64,000 bases of DNA. Source: Hyphomicrobiales bacterium (GTDB taxonomy: Bacteria > Pseudomonadota > Alphaproteobacteria > Rhizobiales > Rhizobiaceae). Shown here piece by piece: positions 21,484 through 30,105 of this stretch. The stretch lies in NCBI GenBank assembly GCA_900468625.1, contig UBUL01000010.1, forward strand, positions 1 through 64,000, given 5' to 3'. The translations under genes and the position numbers were made by a program. Under the pieces are notes generated by a model. That model saw only the letters and a list, made by a program, of their open reading frames with translations. It was not told the origin of the DNA and ran no database searches. Positions within the stretch are counted from its first letter, which is position 1; each line of letters opens with the position of its first letter.

Positions 21484-21490
21484 AAATAAA

Positions 21491-21524
21491 AGCGGCGAGG
21501 TGTTGAGATAAGCGTTTCGCCGCT
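21491..21524 (+). terminator. Terminator-like hairpin after cobT
   Basis: AGCGGCGA and TCGCCGCT pair perfectly across an 18-base loop, followed by AAATTT. The loop is long and the T-run short, so it is moderate evidence only. Confidence 0.45.
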
Positions 21525-21548
21525 AAATTTCCTGTGGATTATCGGCTT

Positions 21549-21566
21549 CGGTCATAAATCTGTAAT
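21549..21566 (+). promoter_or_regulatory. PHO-box-like site upstream of dgkA
   Basis: CGGTCAT-AAAT-CTGTAAT matches 12 of 14 fixed positions of the PhoB consensus (two CTGTCAT repeats separated by four bases). It lies about 100 bases before the dgkA ATG and points toward it. PhoB activation of dgkA under phosphate limitation would fit lipid remodelling, but is inferred. Confidence 0.55.
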
Positions 21567-21668
21567 GAATTCTAAGAGTGACTAAAGGCACCGCCTTGCT
21601 TCGCTCACGGTGAGGCGGTATTCGCAAAGCATCCAACTTGCAACCGGAACGTTACGGGCAGAACGGCA

Positions 21669-22061
21669 ATGGCCGAGTTTTCGAAACCAGCAGTTACCAA
21701 GGAAACCGGTCTCCGGCATTTCCTCGCCGCTGCCGGCTATTCCTGGGGCGGTTTTCGGCGCTTGTTGCAGGAGTCGGCCTTCCGCCAGGAGCTCCTTTTT
21801 GCGGCGATAGCGCTGATCCTGTTGATCACCGTCGGCGCCACCGTCGGGGAGATCGTGGTCGCCATGGTACTGTTCCTCGGCGTATTTGCGGTCGAGGCGA
21901 TGAATACAGCGGTGGAAGAGGTGATCGACCGGATTTCGCCGGAGATTTCCAATGTCGGCAAACACGCCAAGGACCTCGGCTCGTTTGCCGTCCTCTGCAT
22001 GCTGGTCGCTTCCGGCATTTACCTGGTTTACGTGATCGGCAGCCACCTGATTTTCCGCTAA
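21669..22061 (+). CDS. dgkA: Diacylglycerol kinase
   Basis: A 130-residue integral membrane kinase that phosphorylates diacylglycerol to phosphatidic acid with ATP. It has three hydrophobic helices and the family signature EAMNTAVEEVIDRISPE (residues about 76-92), plus HAKDLGSFAV, which contributes to the active site. The length equals E. coli DgkA. A PHO-box-like sequence and a GC-rich hairpin (ACCGCCT/AGGCGGT, about 21590-21616) lie in the leader. In rhizobia the diacylglycerol left after phospholipid breakdown or glucan modification is recycled by this enzyme. Confidence 0.95.
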   Translation: MAEFSKPAVTKETGLRHFLAAAGYSWGGFRRLLQESAFRQELLFAAIALILLITVGATVGEIVVAMVLFLGVFAVEAMNTAVEEVIDRISPEISNVGKHAKDLGSFAVLCMLVASGIYLVYVIGSHLIFR

Positions 22062-22152
22062 GCATTTCCAGGAAAAAGTGCGTAGCGGTTTTCCGTCCGG
22101 AAATGCGTTGGGAAATAAGAAGATAGAGCGTTTTTGCGATTCGAAGAAAAGC
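22061..22152 (-). repeat. Interspersed mosaic repeat, copy A
   Basis: Contains AGCATTTCCAGGAAAA, GTGCGTAGCGGTTTTCCGTC, CGGAAATGCG and ATAGAGCGTTTTTGCGATTC in this order. The same blocks appear in reverse orientation at 29141-29241 and 36461-36566, so the family has three copies in the window. It resembles the RIME-type intergenic elements of rhizobia. It starts at the dgkA stop codon. Confidence 0.8.
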
Positions 22153-22184
22153 AAAATCTTTAGGCGGCGGAACTGACGCTTCGC

Positions 22185-23714
22185 TCAGGCGAAGCTCTTC
22201 CTGCGTCGCTCGACGAGGGGCGCATCTTCGACGGCCGGCAGGCTTTGCAGCACGCGTTTTGCCGGCAATATGGCAATGACTTCCGTGCCTTCCCGCAGCT
22301 TGGATTTCAGCACGAACTGGCCGTCATGCTTGGCGAGAATGGCCTGGACGATCGGCAAGCCCAGGCCCGTGCCCTGTTCCGCGCTTTTGATGGCGATCGA
22401 ACCCTGGCCGAAGGCGGACAGCACGACCGGTATCTCTTCCTCGGGAATGCCAGGTCCGTTGTCCTTGATCGCTACATATTCGCCGCCGCCCGCCGTCCAG
22501 CCGACCTTCACGCTGATCTCGCCACCTTGCGGCGTGAATTTTACTGCGTTCGATAGGAGATTGAGGATCACCTGGCGCATCGATTTCTCATCGGCCCAAA
22601 CCGAAGGGAGCTGTGCTTCGAATTGCGAGGAGATTGAAATGTTCTTGCCGCGCGCGCGCAGCTGCACCATGCCGATGCAGTCTTCGGCAATGTCGAGGAG
22701 AGAAATCGCCTCTTCGTTCAATTCATATTTGCCGGCCTCGATGCGTGAGAGATCGAGGATTTCGTTGATCAGGTTGAGCAGATGCTGGCCGGACCGATGG
22801 ATATCGGTGGTGTATTCGCGATAGGTCGGATTGTTGAGCGGCCCCATGACCTCAGCCGACATCACTTCGGAAAAACCAAGAATGGCGTTGAGGGGTGTCC
22901 TGAGTTCGTGCGACATGGAGGCGAGGAAGCGCGATTTGGCGAGATTTGCTTCTTCTGCCCGTCTGCGCGCCTCGTCGGACATGGATTTCGCCACTTCCAG
23001 TTCCGCGATCAGATCGTCCTTCTCCGACTGGAAGGAAAGAATTTTTAAATTCGATTGATACATGCGGTTGGTGATGAAGGTGAAGAATATCACGGCGACC
23101 GAGATAGCTGCTGTCAGCGCGATATCTGAGGGTTTTCGCGTGAGAGCGGCCGTGACGACCAACGCCACGGTGGCCGGTGCGAAGGAAAACGGAACCGCCC
23201 GCGGCAGCATGAAGCTGGACATGGCGGTGATACAGATCGCCACCAGCAGGATCGTGCCCTTGTAGAGCGCGAAACTGTCGCCACTGCACGTCGGGCAATT
23301 CTGTGTGGCGAAAATGGCCCAGCAGGAGCCCACCAGCAATTGTCCAAGTAACAGGAGCTGCCGCCACTTTCTGGCGCCTTCGGCAGTGATTTCCTGCTTC
23401 CTGGCGCGCCGACCGATCAGCATGTTGATGGCATGGGCCGTCAGGATCGGAATGGTCCAGAAGAAAATGCTCGCGTCTCGCGTCAAATAGACGCCGAAGA
23501 CGGCGACGAGGAGGACGAAAATCGGCACGACGGCGGCACTCTGCCGCAGCGTGTCGATGTGCATCATTATCAGTTCGCGGTCAAAATTGTGGTTATGGCC
23601 GTTCTGCAGGCGCTCGCGCGTTTGCCGCACGGCCTTCGACACAGCCCGGTTACGGTGACTGCGCGATCGGTCGACGATGTTTTTATCTGTCGATGTGCTG
23701 ACGCCGGTGCTCAT
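22185..23714 (-). CDS. Membrane sensor histidine kinase (PleC/PdhS-like kinase core)
   Basis: A 509-residue histidine kinase. About six hydrophobic segments between residues 60 and 216 form a membrane sensor, followed by a coiled-coil linker (219-262), the H-box SMSHELRTPLNAILGFSEVM with His269, the N-box around Asn389 (NLLSNAVKFTP), and the G-boxes DNGPGIP and GTGLGLPI. The sequence around the H-box, with its LNAILGFSE pattern, is that of the DivJ/PleC/PdhS kinases that act on DivK. Assignment to that pathway is inference, because no response regulator is adjacent. It converges with dgkA across repeat copy A. Confidence 0.88.
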   Translation of the reverse strand: MSTGVSTSTDKNIVDRSRSHRNRAVSKAVRQTRERLQNGHNHNFDRELIMMHIDTLRQSAAVVPIFVLLVAVFGVYLTRDASIFFWTIPILTAHAINMLIGRRARKQEITAEGARKWRQLLLLGQLLVGSCWAIFATQNCPTCSGDSFALYKGTILLVAICITAMSSFMLPRAVPFSFAPATVALVVTAALTRKPSDIALTAAISVAVIFFTFITNRMYQSNLKILSFQSEKDDLIAELEVAKSMSDEARRRAEEANLAKSRFLASMSHELRTPLNAILGFSEVMSAEVMGPLNNPTYREYTTDIHRSGQHLLNLINEILDLSRIEAGKYELNEEAISLLDIAEDCIGMVQLRARGKNISISSQFEAQLPSVWADEKSMRQVILNLLSNAVKFTPQGGEISVKVGWTAGGGEYVAIKDNGPGIPEEEIPVVLSAFGQGSIAIKSAEQGTGLGLPIVQAILAKHDGQFVLKSKLREGTEVIAILPAKRVLQSLPAVEDAPLVERRRKSFA

Positions 23715-23837
23715 GGTTACATTGAAACTTGGCTTGCCTGAGGTTACACACTAGCGTCCAAATCTTAAGAAGATGCTGCGCTGAAATGATTTGTTTGCCA
23801 TCTTCGCCAAGGATTTATTCTTAAAGGAGGCAAGAAC

Positions 23838-24413
23838 GTGATGCGGCCAGGCCGCCTGTTTCGCGACGGTGCGGCCACTTTCGCCTTGCTTGCTGTTCTT
23901 GCATTGTTCGCATCAAAGATGAACAATCGACCGGAAATCGTTCAAAAGGGCAAGTTTTATGTCATCGATGGCGATACTCTTTCCATCGAGGGTGAGCGCT
24001 TGAGGCTCAAGGGTATCGATGCCCCGGAATATCGGCAGCGTTGCCGGCGCGATGACGGAGACTGGTCCTGCGGCGAAGAAGCGCGCAAAGCGCTTGCCAC
24101 AATGGTTAAAACGGGAGTGCCTGAATGCAGGGGGCGTGAGAGGGATCGCTACGGTCGCCTGCTGGTGACTTGCGCCGCTGGCAATCTCGATATCAACGCT
24201 GCGATGGTTCGCAACGGCATGGCTGTTTCATACGGTGCCTATGGCGGTGAGGAACAGATTGCGCGACAGGCGAAAGCCGGACTTTGGGCCGGCGATTTCG
24301 AGAGGCCGAGCGACTACCGGCGCGAAGAGCATATGGCGCATGACGGGGCAGACGGTTCGATTGCGGGATTGTTCGGCTACCTTCGCCAACTCGTCGGATG
24401 GAGCACGCCATGA
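23838..24413 (+). CDS. Thermonuclease (staphylococcal nuclease)-family protein
   Basis: A 191-residue protein with an N-terminal hydrophobic helix (about 13-26, membrane anchor or signal) followed by an SNase-like OB-fold domain: VIDGDTLSIEGERLRLKGIDAPE carries the Asp and Arg of the family, and RERDRYGRLLVTC the second Arg. It would cut single- or double-stranded nucleic acid outside the cytoplasm. AGGAGG (23825-23830) precedes GTG 23838 and ATG 23841. Its stop overlaps the next gene start (ATGA). If translation began at ATG 23919 the hydrophobic helix would be lost; see the LexA-like site. Confidence 0.85.
   Translation: MMRPGRLFRDGAATFALLAVLALFASKMNNRPEIVQKGKFYVIDGDTLSIEGERLRLKGIDAPEYRQRCRRDDGDWSCGEEARKALATMVKTGVPECRGRERDRYGRLLVTCAAGNLDINAAMVRNGMAVSYGAYGGEEQIARQAKAGLWAGDFERPSDYRREEHMAHDGADGSIAGLFGYLRQLVGWSTP
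23895..23909 (+). promoter_or_regulatory. GTTC-N7-GTTC, LexA-box-like sequence
   Basis: A perfect match to the alphaproteobacterial LexA consensus lies inside the 5' coding part of the nuclease gene, 10 bases before an in-frame ATG at 23919. About two such matches are expected by chance in 64 kb counting both strands, so this is weak evidence. Confidence 0.25.
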
Positions 24414-25042
24414 AGCAAGAAAGCGAACTGCAGATCCTGCGTTCGGCGATTGCTGCTTGTCGCCTCTGCCGGGACGCGCCGGCCAAGGGGGAGGCGGATC
24501 GCCTGCCGCACGAGCCGCGGCCGGTTGCCACGCTGTCGTCGACCGCTCGGATACTCATCGCAGGTCAGGCGCCGGGATTGCGTGTCCACGAAAGCGGCCT
24601 GCCGTTCAACGATGCTTCCGGCGACCGGTTGCGGCAGTGGCTCGCGGTGGATCGTGAAAGCTTCTACAACCCGGACCATTTCGCCATAATGGGCATGGGT
24701 TTCTGTTTTCCGGGCTATGATGCGGCCGGGAGCGATCTGCCGCCGCGCAGGGAGTGCGCGCAATTGTGGCGGCAGCGTGCGATGGATGCGATGCCGCAGA
24801 TCGAATTGATCCTGACGATCGGTCAATATGCGCAAGCCTGGCATCTCGGGGCGGAGCGCATGGGCTCGATGACGGAAACTGTTGCGCAATGGCGGCGTTA
24901 CCTCCTGACCAACCGGTCGCCGGCCATCCTGCCGTTGCCGCATCCGAGCTGGCGCAACAGCGGCTGGCTCAAACGTCATCCCTGGTTCGAGACCGAACTG
25001 CTTCCGGTTTTGCAACAACGTGTGAAAACCCTGCTTTCCTGA
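24410..25042 (+). CDS. Uracil-DNA glycosylase-family protein
   Basis: A 210-residue member of the uracil-DNA glycosylase superfamily (COG1573-like, Fe-S type family). Near the N-terminus it has a CxxC-type pair (AACRLCRDA). The active-site motif A is seen as GQAPGLRVHESGLPFND and motif B as PLPHPSWRN near residue 182. This group removes uracil or other altered bases from DNA, or is catalytically uncertain. The ATG at 24410 overlaps the nuclease stop (ATGA), so the two are translationally coupled, which suggests a shared role in nucleic acid processing or repair. Confidence 0.83.
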   Translation: MKQESELQILRSAIAACRLCRDAPAKGEADRLPHEPRPVATLSSTARILIAGQAPGLRVHESGLPFNDASGDRLRQWLAVDRESFYNPDHFAIMGMGFCFPGYDAAGSDLPPRRECAQLWRQRAMDAMPQIELILTIGQYAQAWHLGAERMGSMTETVAQWRRYLLTNRSPAILPLPHPSWRNSGWLKRHPWFETELLPVLQQRVKTLLS

Positions 25043-25107
25043 GAAAAAGTTTCTTTTCTCTCGCTTAAAATGAGCTATAGAGAGAATATAATTCGAAGGG
25101 ATGCTAA

Positions 25108-25596
25108 ATGGACCGCCTTGACCGCAAGATTCTGCGCCTGCTGCAGGAAGATTCCACTCTGGCTGTTGCCGATCTCGCCAAGAAGGTCGGTCTGTCGACA
25201 ACGCCTTGCTGGCGCCGTATCCAGAAGATGGAAGAGGATGGCGTCATTCGCCGCCGCGTCGCCCTGCTCGATCCGGAGAAGGTCAATACGAAGGTTACGG
25301 TTTTCGTTTCCATCCGCACCAACAGCCACTCCATAGAATGGCTGAAGCGCTTTTCCGAAGTCATCGCCGATTTTCCGGAAGTGGTCGAATTCTATCGCAT
25401 GAGCGGCGATGTCGATTATCTGCTGCGCGTCGTCGTCCCGGATATCGCCGCCTACGATGCATTCTACAAGCGCATGATCGCCAAGATCGAGATCCGCGAC
25501 GTTTCCTCTGCCTTTGCGATGGAGCAAATCAAGTATTCGACGGAGCTGCCGCTCGACTACATGCTGCTGGAGAACGCAAAGTCCAACGAGGACTGA
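25108..25596 (+). CDS. Lrp/AsnC-family transcriptional regulator
   Basis: A 162-residue regulator. Residues 1-60 are the winged-type HTH (LDRKILRLLQEDSTLAVADL, then KKVGLSTTPCWRRIQKME); the rest is the RAM ligand-binding domain (VEFYRMSGDVDYLLRVVVPD). Such proteins bind amino acids and control amino acid metabolism or transport genes. A bidirectional terminator separates it from the next gene, so it is transcribed alone. The target is not visible. Confidence 0.92.
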   Translation: MDRLDRKILRLLQEDSTLAVADLAKKVGLSTTPCWRRIQKMEEDGVIRRRVALLDPEKVNTKVTVFVSIRTNSHSIEWLKRFSEVIADFPEVVEFYRMSGDVDYLLRVVVPDIAAYDAFYKRMIAKIEIRDVSSAFAMEQIKYSTELPLDYMLLENAKSNED

Positions 25597-25608
25597 GCAA
25601 CTTTTCGC

Positions 25609-25646
25609 AAAGCGCTCAGCCGAAATAGATATCGGCTGAGCGCTTT
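25609..25646. terminator. Bidirectional terminator
   Basis: A perfect 15-bp inverted repeat (25609-25623 and 25632-25646, arm AAAGCGCTCAGCCGA) with an 8-base loop, flanked by TTTT on the plus side and AAAA on the other, between convergent lrp-like and dehydrogenase genes. Confidence 0.85.
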
Positions 25647-25655
25647 TATATATTG

Positions 25656-26528
25656 TCATTTCTTATCCAGGCGTGCGAGCAGCGAGGAGGTATCCCAGCG
25701 ATTGCCTCCCATCGCCTGGACATCGCCATAGAACTGGTCGACGAGGGCCGTGAGCGGCAACTTGGCTTGATTGCGGCGCGCTTCCTCCAGAACGATGCCG
25801 AGATCCTTGCGCATCCAATCCACAGCGAAGCCGAAATCATATTTGCCCGCGTTCATGGTCTTGTGGCGGTTTTCCATCTGCCAGGAGCCGGCGGCCCCCT
25901 TGGAAATGACTTCCACGACCTTTTCGATATCGAGGCCGGCCTGCTTGCCGAAGTGAATGCCTTCGGCAAGGCCCTGGACGATGCCGGCAATGCAGACCTG
26001 ATTGATCATCTTGGTCAGCTGACCGGCACCCACCGGTCCCATCAGGCCGACCATGCGGGCATAAGCGTCGATGACGGGGCGGGCCTTTTCGAATACCGCT
26101 TCATTGCCGCCGCACATGACGGTCAGCACGCCATTCTCTGCCCCGGCCTGTCCGCCGGAAACTGGGGCGTCGATGAAGTCGATGCCTTTTTCCTTGGCGG
26201 CTGCGTGAAGTTCGCGGGCGACTTCGGCGCTGGCGGTGGTGTTGTCGATGAGAATCGAGCCCGGCTTCATGCTTGAAAGGACGCCGTTCTCACCCGTGGT
26301 CACCGAACGCAAGTCGTCATCGTTACCGACACAGGTGAAGACGAAATCGGCACCTTCGGCTGCTTTGGCCGGAGTAGGGGCGAACTTGCCGTCATATTGC
26401 TTGGCCCAAGATTCGGCCTTGGCAACGGTGCGGTTGTAGACGGTTACGTCGTGCCCGCCCTTGACCTTGAGATGCCCGGCCATGGGATAGCCCATGACGC
26501 CCATGCCGATGAATGAGACCTTTGCCAT
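25656..26528 (-). CDS. 3-hydroxyisobutyrate / tartronate semialdehyde dehydrogenase family
   Basis: A 290-residue NAD(P)-dependent beta-hydroxyacid dehydrogenase. The Rossmann motif is FIGMGVMGYPMAGHL at residues 5-19, the substrate-site motif DAPVSGGQAGAENG follows, and the catalytic Lys lies in GAGQLTKMINQV. Candidate activities are 3-hydroxyisobutyrate dehydrogenase (valine breakdown) or 2-hydroxy-3-oxopropionate reductase (GarR, glyoxylate route). The sequence alone does not decide between them. The ATG at 26528 is preferred over the longer frame because the Rossmann strand starts right after it. It is divergent from the ssu operon. Confidence 0.87.
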   Translation of the reverse strand: MAKVSFIGMGVMGYPMAGHLKVKGGHDVTVYNRTVAKAESWAKQYDGKFAPTPAKAAEGADFVFTCVGNDDDLRSVTTGENGVLSSMKPGSILIDNTTASAEVARELHAAAKEKGIDFIDAPVSGGQAGAENGVLTVMCGGNEAVFEKARPVIDAYARMVGLMGPVGAGQLTKMINQVCIAGIVQGLAEGIHFGKQAGLDIEKVVEVISKGAAGSWQMENRHKTMNAGKYDFGFAVDWMRKDLGIVLEEARRNQAKLPLTALVDQFYGDVQAMGGNRWDTSSLLARLDKK

Positions 26529-26701
26529 TTCATAACTCCCTGACCGAATTTGTTCCGAAGGCTTAGCGGAAAGGCCAGGGGGACGAAAGGCCGATTTGTC
26601 GGCCAACTTGTCACTGTGGCATATGATTTGAAATCTGATTCCATATTATCGCCAACATTGGAATGGAATTTCGTTTTCGGCATGAATCTTCATAATATCC
26701 T

Positions 26702-26715
26702 TTGTCGATATAATC
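26702..26715 (+). promoter_or_regulatory. Shared ssu promoter motif, copy 1 (before ssuA)
   Basis: TTGTCGATATAATC, which contains a perfect TATAAT (26709-26714), lies 80 bases before ssuA. The identical 14-mer occurs at 27865-27878 before ssuD. No good -35 hexamer stands 17 bases upstream, which would suit an activator-dependent promoter. Confidence 0.5.
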
Positions 26716-26794
26716 TATGGATTTGCGATCTTAAACCATCGACAACGAGCCGATGGCGGCGGAAGCGCCGGGGCCTCATGAAAAGGGAACTTCG

Positions 26795-27763
26795 ATGATT
26801 TCGCGCAGACAGACACTTGGCCTTCTCGGCGCCACAGCGGCCGCTTTCGCTTTGCCTTCCATCCGGTCGGCACGTGCGGCCGCGGCGACGACGCTTCGGA
26901 TCGGCTGGCAGAAGAATGGCGTATTGGCATTGGCGAAACGTCAAGGAGCATTGGAAAAGCGGCTTTCCGATCGCGGCATTTCCGTCGAATGGTCGGAATT
27001 CACATCCGGCCCGCCGCTGCTGGAAGCGCTCGGCGCAGGTGCTCTCGATTTCGGTGCGACCGGCGACGTGCCGCCGCTCTTTGCGCAGGCTGCCAATGGC
27101 AATCTGCTTTATGTCGGTCTTTATACCGGCAGCCCCGAAAGCTCTGCCATTCTCGTGCGAAAGGATTCGCCGATCCAGACGCTTGCCGATCTCAAGGGAA
27201 AGAAGGTTGCCTTCAAGCGTGGATCCAGCGCCCACAACGTGACCGTCAAGGCACTTCGCAAAGGTGGGCTGGCGATCACAGATATCCAGCCGCTCGATCT
27301 CGCACCGTCGGATGCGTCCGCTGCGTTCAAGACCGGCGCCGTCGATGCCTGGTCGATCTGGGATCCCTACCTCGCCATTGCAGAGGCCGATCCGGATACG
27401 CGCATCCTGACGACGGCGCGCGGTATCGTCGATTCCTTCAGCTATTTCCTGGCGAATGGCGATTTCACCAAGGGCAACCCGCAGGTCATCGTCGATGTCA
27501 TCGACGAGTTGGCGAAAGTAGGGGCGGCGGCACAAGCCAATCTGGACAAGAGCATTACGGCGCTGGCGGAGATCACCGGTGTCCCAGCCGAGGTGACGCG
27601 GGTGACTCTGACGCGCCCTGGCGCCAATCTCGGCGGCGTCTCGACTATCACCGATGCCGCAATCGCCTATCAGCAGGGGCTCGCCGACGAATTCTACAAT
27701 CTCGGGGGCATTCCGAAAAAGCTGACTGTTACGGATATCGTCTGGCGGCCGAAGGCGAGCTGA
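26795..27763 (+). CDS. ssuA: Aliphatic sulfonate ABC transporter, substrate-binding protein
   Basis: A 322-residue periplasmic binding protein. The N-terminal signal begins MISRRQTLGLLG, with an RR-containing motif that suggests Tat export, and is probably cut after ARA at about 28. The mature domain has the SsuA/NrtA-type sequence TLRIGWQKNGVLALAKRQG at its start and FKRGSSAHNVTVKALRKGGL in the middle. It delivers alkanesulfonates to SsuCB. The ATG at 26795 is set by the signal peptide. It is followed after 192 bp by ssuD, with a second promoter-like motif between. Confidence 0.9.
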   Translation: MISRRQTLGLLGATAAAFALPSIRSARAAAATTLRIGWQKNGVLALAKRQGALEKRLSDRGISVEWSEFTSGPPLLEALGAGALDFGATGDVPPLFAQAANGNLLYVGLYTGSPESSAILVRKDSPIQTLADLKGKKVAFKRGSSAHNVTVKALRKGGLAITDIQPLDLAPSDASAAFKTGAVDAWSIWDPYLAIAEADPDTRILTTARGIVDSFSYFLANGDFTKGNPQVIVDVIDELAKVGAAAQANLDKSITALAEITGVPAEVTRVTLTRPGANLGGVSTITDAAIAYQQGLADEFYNLGGIPKKLTVTDIVWRPKAS

Positions 27764-27864
27764 GACCGACAAGCGCCGGCAGCTATCGCCGCGCCTGAAA
27801 CACTACGGGCGCGGGCTTTTCCGGCAAAATATTTCGTCACGCACCAGCAATTGGAAAATCCATA

Positions 27865-27878
27865 TTGTCGATATAATC
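27865..27878 (+). promoter_or_regulatory. Shared ssu promoter motif, copy 2 (before ssuD)
   Basis: Identical to the 14-mer before ssuA, with TATAAT at 27872-27877. It is embedded in dyad symmetry (TCGAT-ATA-ATCGA at 27868-27880) and wider ATATTG/CAATAT halves. A TTGGAA sits 15 bases upstream of the TATAAT. Confidence 0.5.
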
Positions 27879-27955
27879 GATAGTCTATGTCAATATCAGG
27901 ATCGAACATCGGGAGTGGCTCCCGACCACGCGCATCCAGAAAGCAGGAAAGCTTC

Positions 27956-29131
27956 ATGACCGCGACCGCAAAACCCATCGATTTCCTCTGGTTCATTCCG
28001 ACCTCCGGCGACGGCACCTATCTGGGTACGACCGATCTCAACCGCGGCCCGGAGATCGGCTATCTCCAGCAGATCGCGCAGGCGGTCGACCGGCTTGGTT
28101 ATACCGGCGTGTTGCTTCCGACGGGGGTCTCCTGCGAAGAGTCCTTCGTGACGGCCGCAGCGCTCTCGGCCCATACACAAAAGCTGAAATTCCTGGTCGC
28201 GATCCGTCCGGGTACGGCGTCGCCGGCCTATTATGCGCGCCTTGCCTCGACACTCGATCGTGTCTCGAATGGCCGCGTGCTGCTCAACATCGTTGTCGGC
28301 GGCAGCCCGGCCGAGTTGGCCGGCGATGGTATTCATTTGGAGCATGACGAACGCTATGCCCATGCCGACGAGTTCTTCCATGTGTGGGAGGAGCTGCTGG
28401 AAAAGGGCTCTTCCACCTTCGAAGGCAAGTATATCAAGGCGACCAATGCAAAGCTCGGCCTGCCGCCAGTGCAGGCGCCGCGGCCGCCGCTCTATTTCGG
28501 CGGCTCTTCGGATGCGGGCATCGAATTCTCCGTTGGCCGTGTCGATAAGTATCTGACCTGGGGCGAACCGCCGGCACTGGTGGCCGAAAAAATTGCAAAG
28601 GTGCGGGCCGCAGCCGCCAAGCGCGGACGCGAGGTCAGCTTCGGCATTCGCCTCCACTTCATTGTTCGTGAAACGGACGAGGAGGCATGGGCCGCAGCGG
28701 ACAAGCTGATTTCCAAGCTTGACGACGAGACGATCCGCGAAGCGCAGGAGCAATTCGTCAACCAGTCGGATTCCGTTGGGCAGAAGCGCATGGCCGCACT
28801 GCATGGCGGCCGCCGCGACAAGCTTGAAGTATCGCCGAACCTCTGGGCTGGCGTCGGCCTGGTGCGTGCCGGAGCGGGCACAGCGCTCGTCGGCTCGCCG
28901 AAGACAGTAGCTGCAAGGCTGCGGGAATATCAGGAGCTCGGTATCGAAACCGTAATCGGCTCCGGCTATCCGCATCTGGAGGAAGCCTATCGTGTGGCCG
29001 AACTGCTCTTCCCCGAGCTGGGACTGAAGCGCGACGAGCAGCGTGCCGGATTCCGCAACGAGTTCGGAGCCAAGCAGATTTTCGCCGGCGGCAGCCATGG
29101 TGGCAATCTGAAGGTCGTTTCCGGCTCGTAA
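27956..29131 (+). CDS. ssuD: FMNH2-dependent alkanesulfonate monooxygenase
   Basis: SsuD cleaves alkanesulfonates to aldehyde and sulfite using FMNH2 and O2, giving sulfur for cysteine synthesis. The 391-residue protein fits the bacterial luciferase-like TIM-barrel family: [18 protein letters not shown] at the start, [14 protein letters not shown], and [20 protein letters not shown] near the end, matching E. coli SsuD well. The ATG at 27956 has AGGAAAG upstream. No flavin reductase gene (ssuE) lies in the operon, so reduced FMN must come from elsewhere. Confidence 0.95.
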   Translation: MTATAKPIDFLWFIPTSGDGTYLGTTDLNRGPEIGYLQQIAQAVDRLGYTGVLLPTGVSCEESFVTAAALSAHTQKLKFLVAIRPGTASPAYYARLASTLDRVSNGRVLLNIVVGGSPAELAGDGIHLEHDERYAHADEFFHVWEELLEKGSSTFEGKYIKATNAKLGLPPVQAPRPPLYFGGSSDAGIEFSVGRVDKYLTWGEPPALVAEKIAKVRAAAAKRGREVSFGIRLHFIVRETDEEAWAAADKLISKLDDETIREAQEQFVNQSDSVGQKRMAALHGGRRDKLEVSPNLWAGVGLVRAGAGTALVGSPKTVAARLREYQELGIETVIGSGYPHLEEAYRVAELLFPELGLKRDEQRAGFRNEFGAKQIFAGGSHGGNLKVVSGS

Positions 29132-29140
29132 CGCCTCTAC

Positions 29141-29241
29141 CGCGTTTCCGCTTTTCTTCGAATCGCGAAAGCGCTCTATGTTCCTGTTTCTTTGCGCATT
29201 CCGGACGGAAAACCGCTGCGCACTTTTCCTGGAAATGCTCT
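29141..29241 (+). repeat. Interspersed mosaic repeat, copy B
   Basis: Blocks CGCGTTTCCGCTTTTCTTCG, AATCGCGAAAGCGCTCTATG, GCATTCCGGACGGAAAACCG and TGCGCACTTTTCCTGGAAAT, the reverse of copy A and the same orientation as copy C. It fills most of the gap between ssuD and ssuC, and so lies inside the ssu transcript. Confidence 0.82.
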
Positions 29242-29258
29242 TTTGAAGGGAGATCCCC

Positions 29259-30095
29259 ATGTCGGCATTCGACACGTCTTTCGTCCGCGTGGTCTCGGCA
29301 CGGCACACGCGCCCGGTAAAGGTCGCGCGGCAAGGCATCTCGTTCCAGAGATTTCTGCCGTTCCTGCTGCCGGTTGTCGTCATCGCGGCATGGCAGCTCG
29401 GCTCGTCGTTCGGCTGGATCTCCACTCGCATCATGCCGTCTCCGGCGGCAGTCGTGGTCGCCTTCTGGCAGACCACGATCTCCGGGCAGCTGCCGAACAA
29501 TATCCTCGTCAGCGCCGGCCGCGCCTTCGCCGGTCTGCTGGTCGGCGGCTCGATCGGCTTCCTGCTCGGCATCGCCAATGGCGTATCGCGGCCTTCGGAG
29601 CAATTGACCGATACGACGCTGCAGATGCTGCGCACCATTCCGCACCTTGCCATGGTGCCGCTCGTCATTCTCTGGTTCGGGATCGGCGAGGAATCGAAGC
29701 TGTTCCTGACGGCGCTCGGCGTGCTCTTTCCGATCTATCTCAACACCTATCACGGCGTGCGCAATGTCGACCGCGGGCTTATCGAGATGGGCCGGGTCTA
29801 CGGTATGAGCAACTGGACGCTGTTCCGAAAGGTCATCTTTCCCGGCGCGCTTCCGTCCATCCTCGTCGGGCTGCGCTTCGCCCTTGGTATCATGTGGCTG
29901 ACGCTCATCGTCGCCGAATCCATCGCGGCGTCGTCAGGCATCGGCTACATGGCAAACAATGCCCGCGAATTCGGCATGACCGATGTGGTGGTGCTGACCC
30001 TGGTTATCTACGCCATTCTCGGCAAGTTCGCCGATGTCGTTGCGCGGGCGATCGAGCGCAGAGCCTTGCGCTGGAACCCGGCCTATCAGAATTGA
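29259..30095 (+). CDS. ssuC: Aliphatic sulfonate ABC transporter permease
   Basis: A 278-residue inner-membrane permease with about six helices and the binding-protein-dependent transport (EAA) loop at about residues 170-190 ([20 protein letters not shown]). The [20 protein letters not shown] first helix and [20 protein letters not shown] segment are typical of SsuC/TauC. It precedes ssuB by 10 bp and acts with SsuA and SsuB. Confidence 0.93.
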   Translation: MSAFDTSFVRVVSARHTRPVKVARQGISFQRFLPFLLPVVVIAAWQLGSSFGWISTRIMPSPAAVVVAFWQTTISGQLPNNILVSAGRAFAGLLVGGSIGFLLGIANGVSRPSEQLTDTTLQMLRTIPHLAMVPLVILWFGIGEESKLFLTALGVLFPIYLNTYHGVRNVDRGLIEMGRVYGMSNWTLFRKVIFPGALPSILVGLRFALGIMWLTLIVAESIAASSGIGYMANNAREFGMTDVVVLTLVIYAILGKFADVVARAIERRALRWNPAYQN

Positions 30096-30105
30096 GGAAG
30101 TTCCC

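Noticed and set aside
27896-29668. A 590-codon minus-strand frame opposite ssuD and ssuC
   Set aside because: It runs antisense to two clearly conserved genes and its translation has no recognisable domain.
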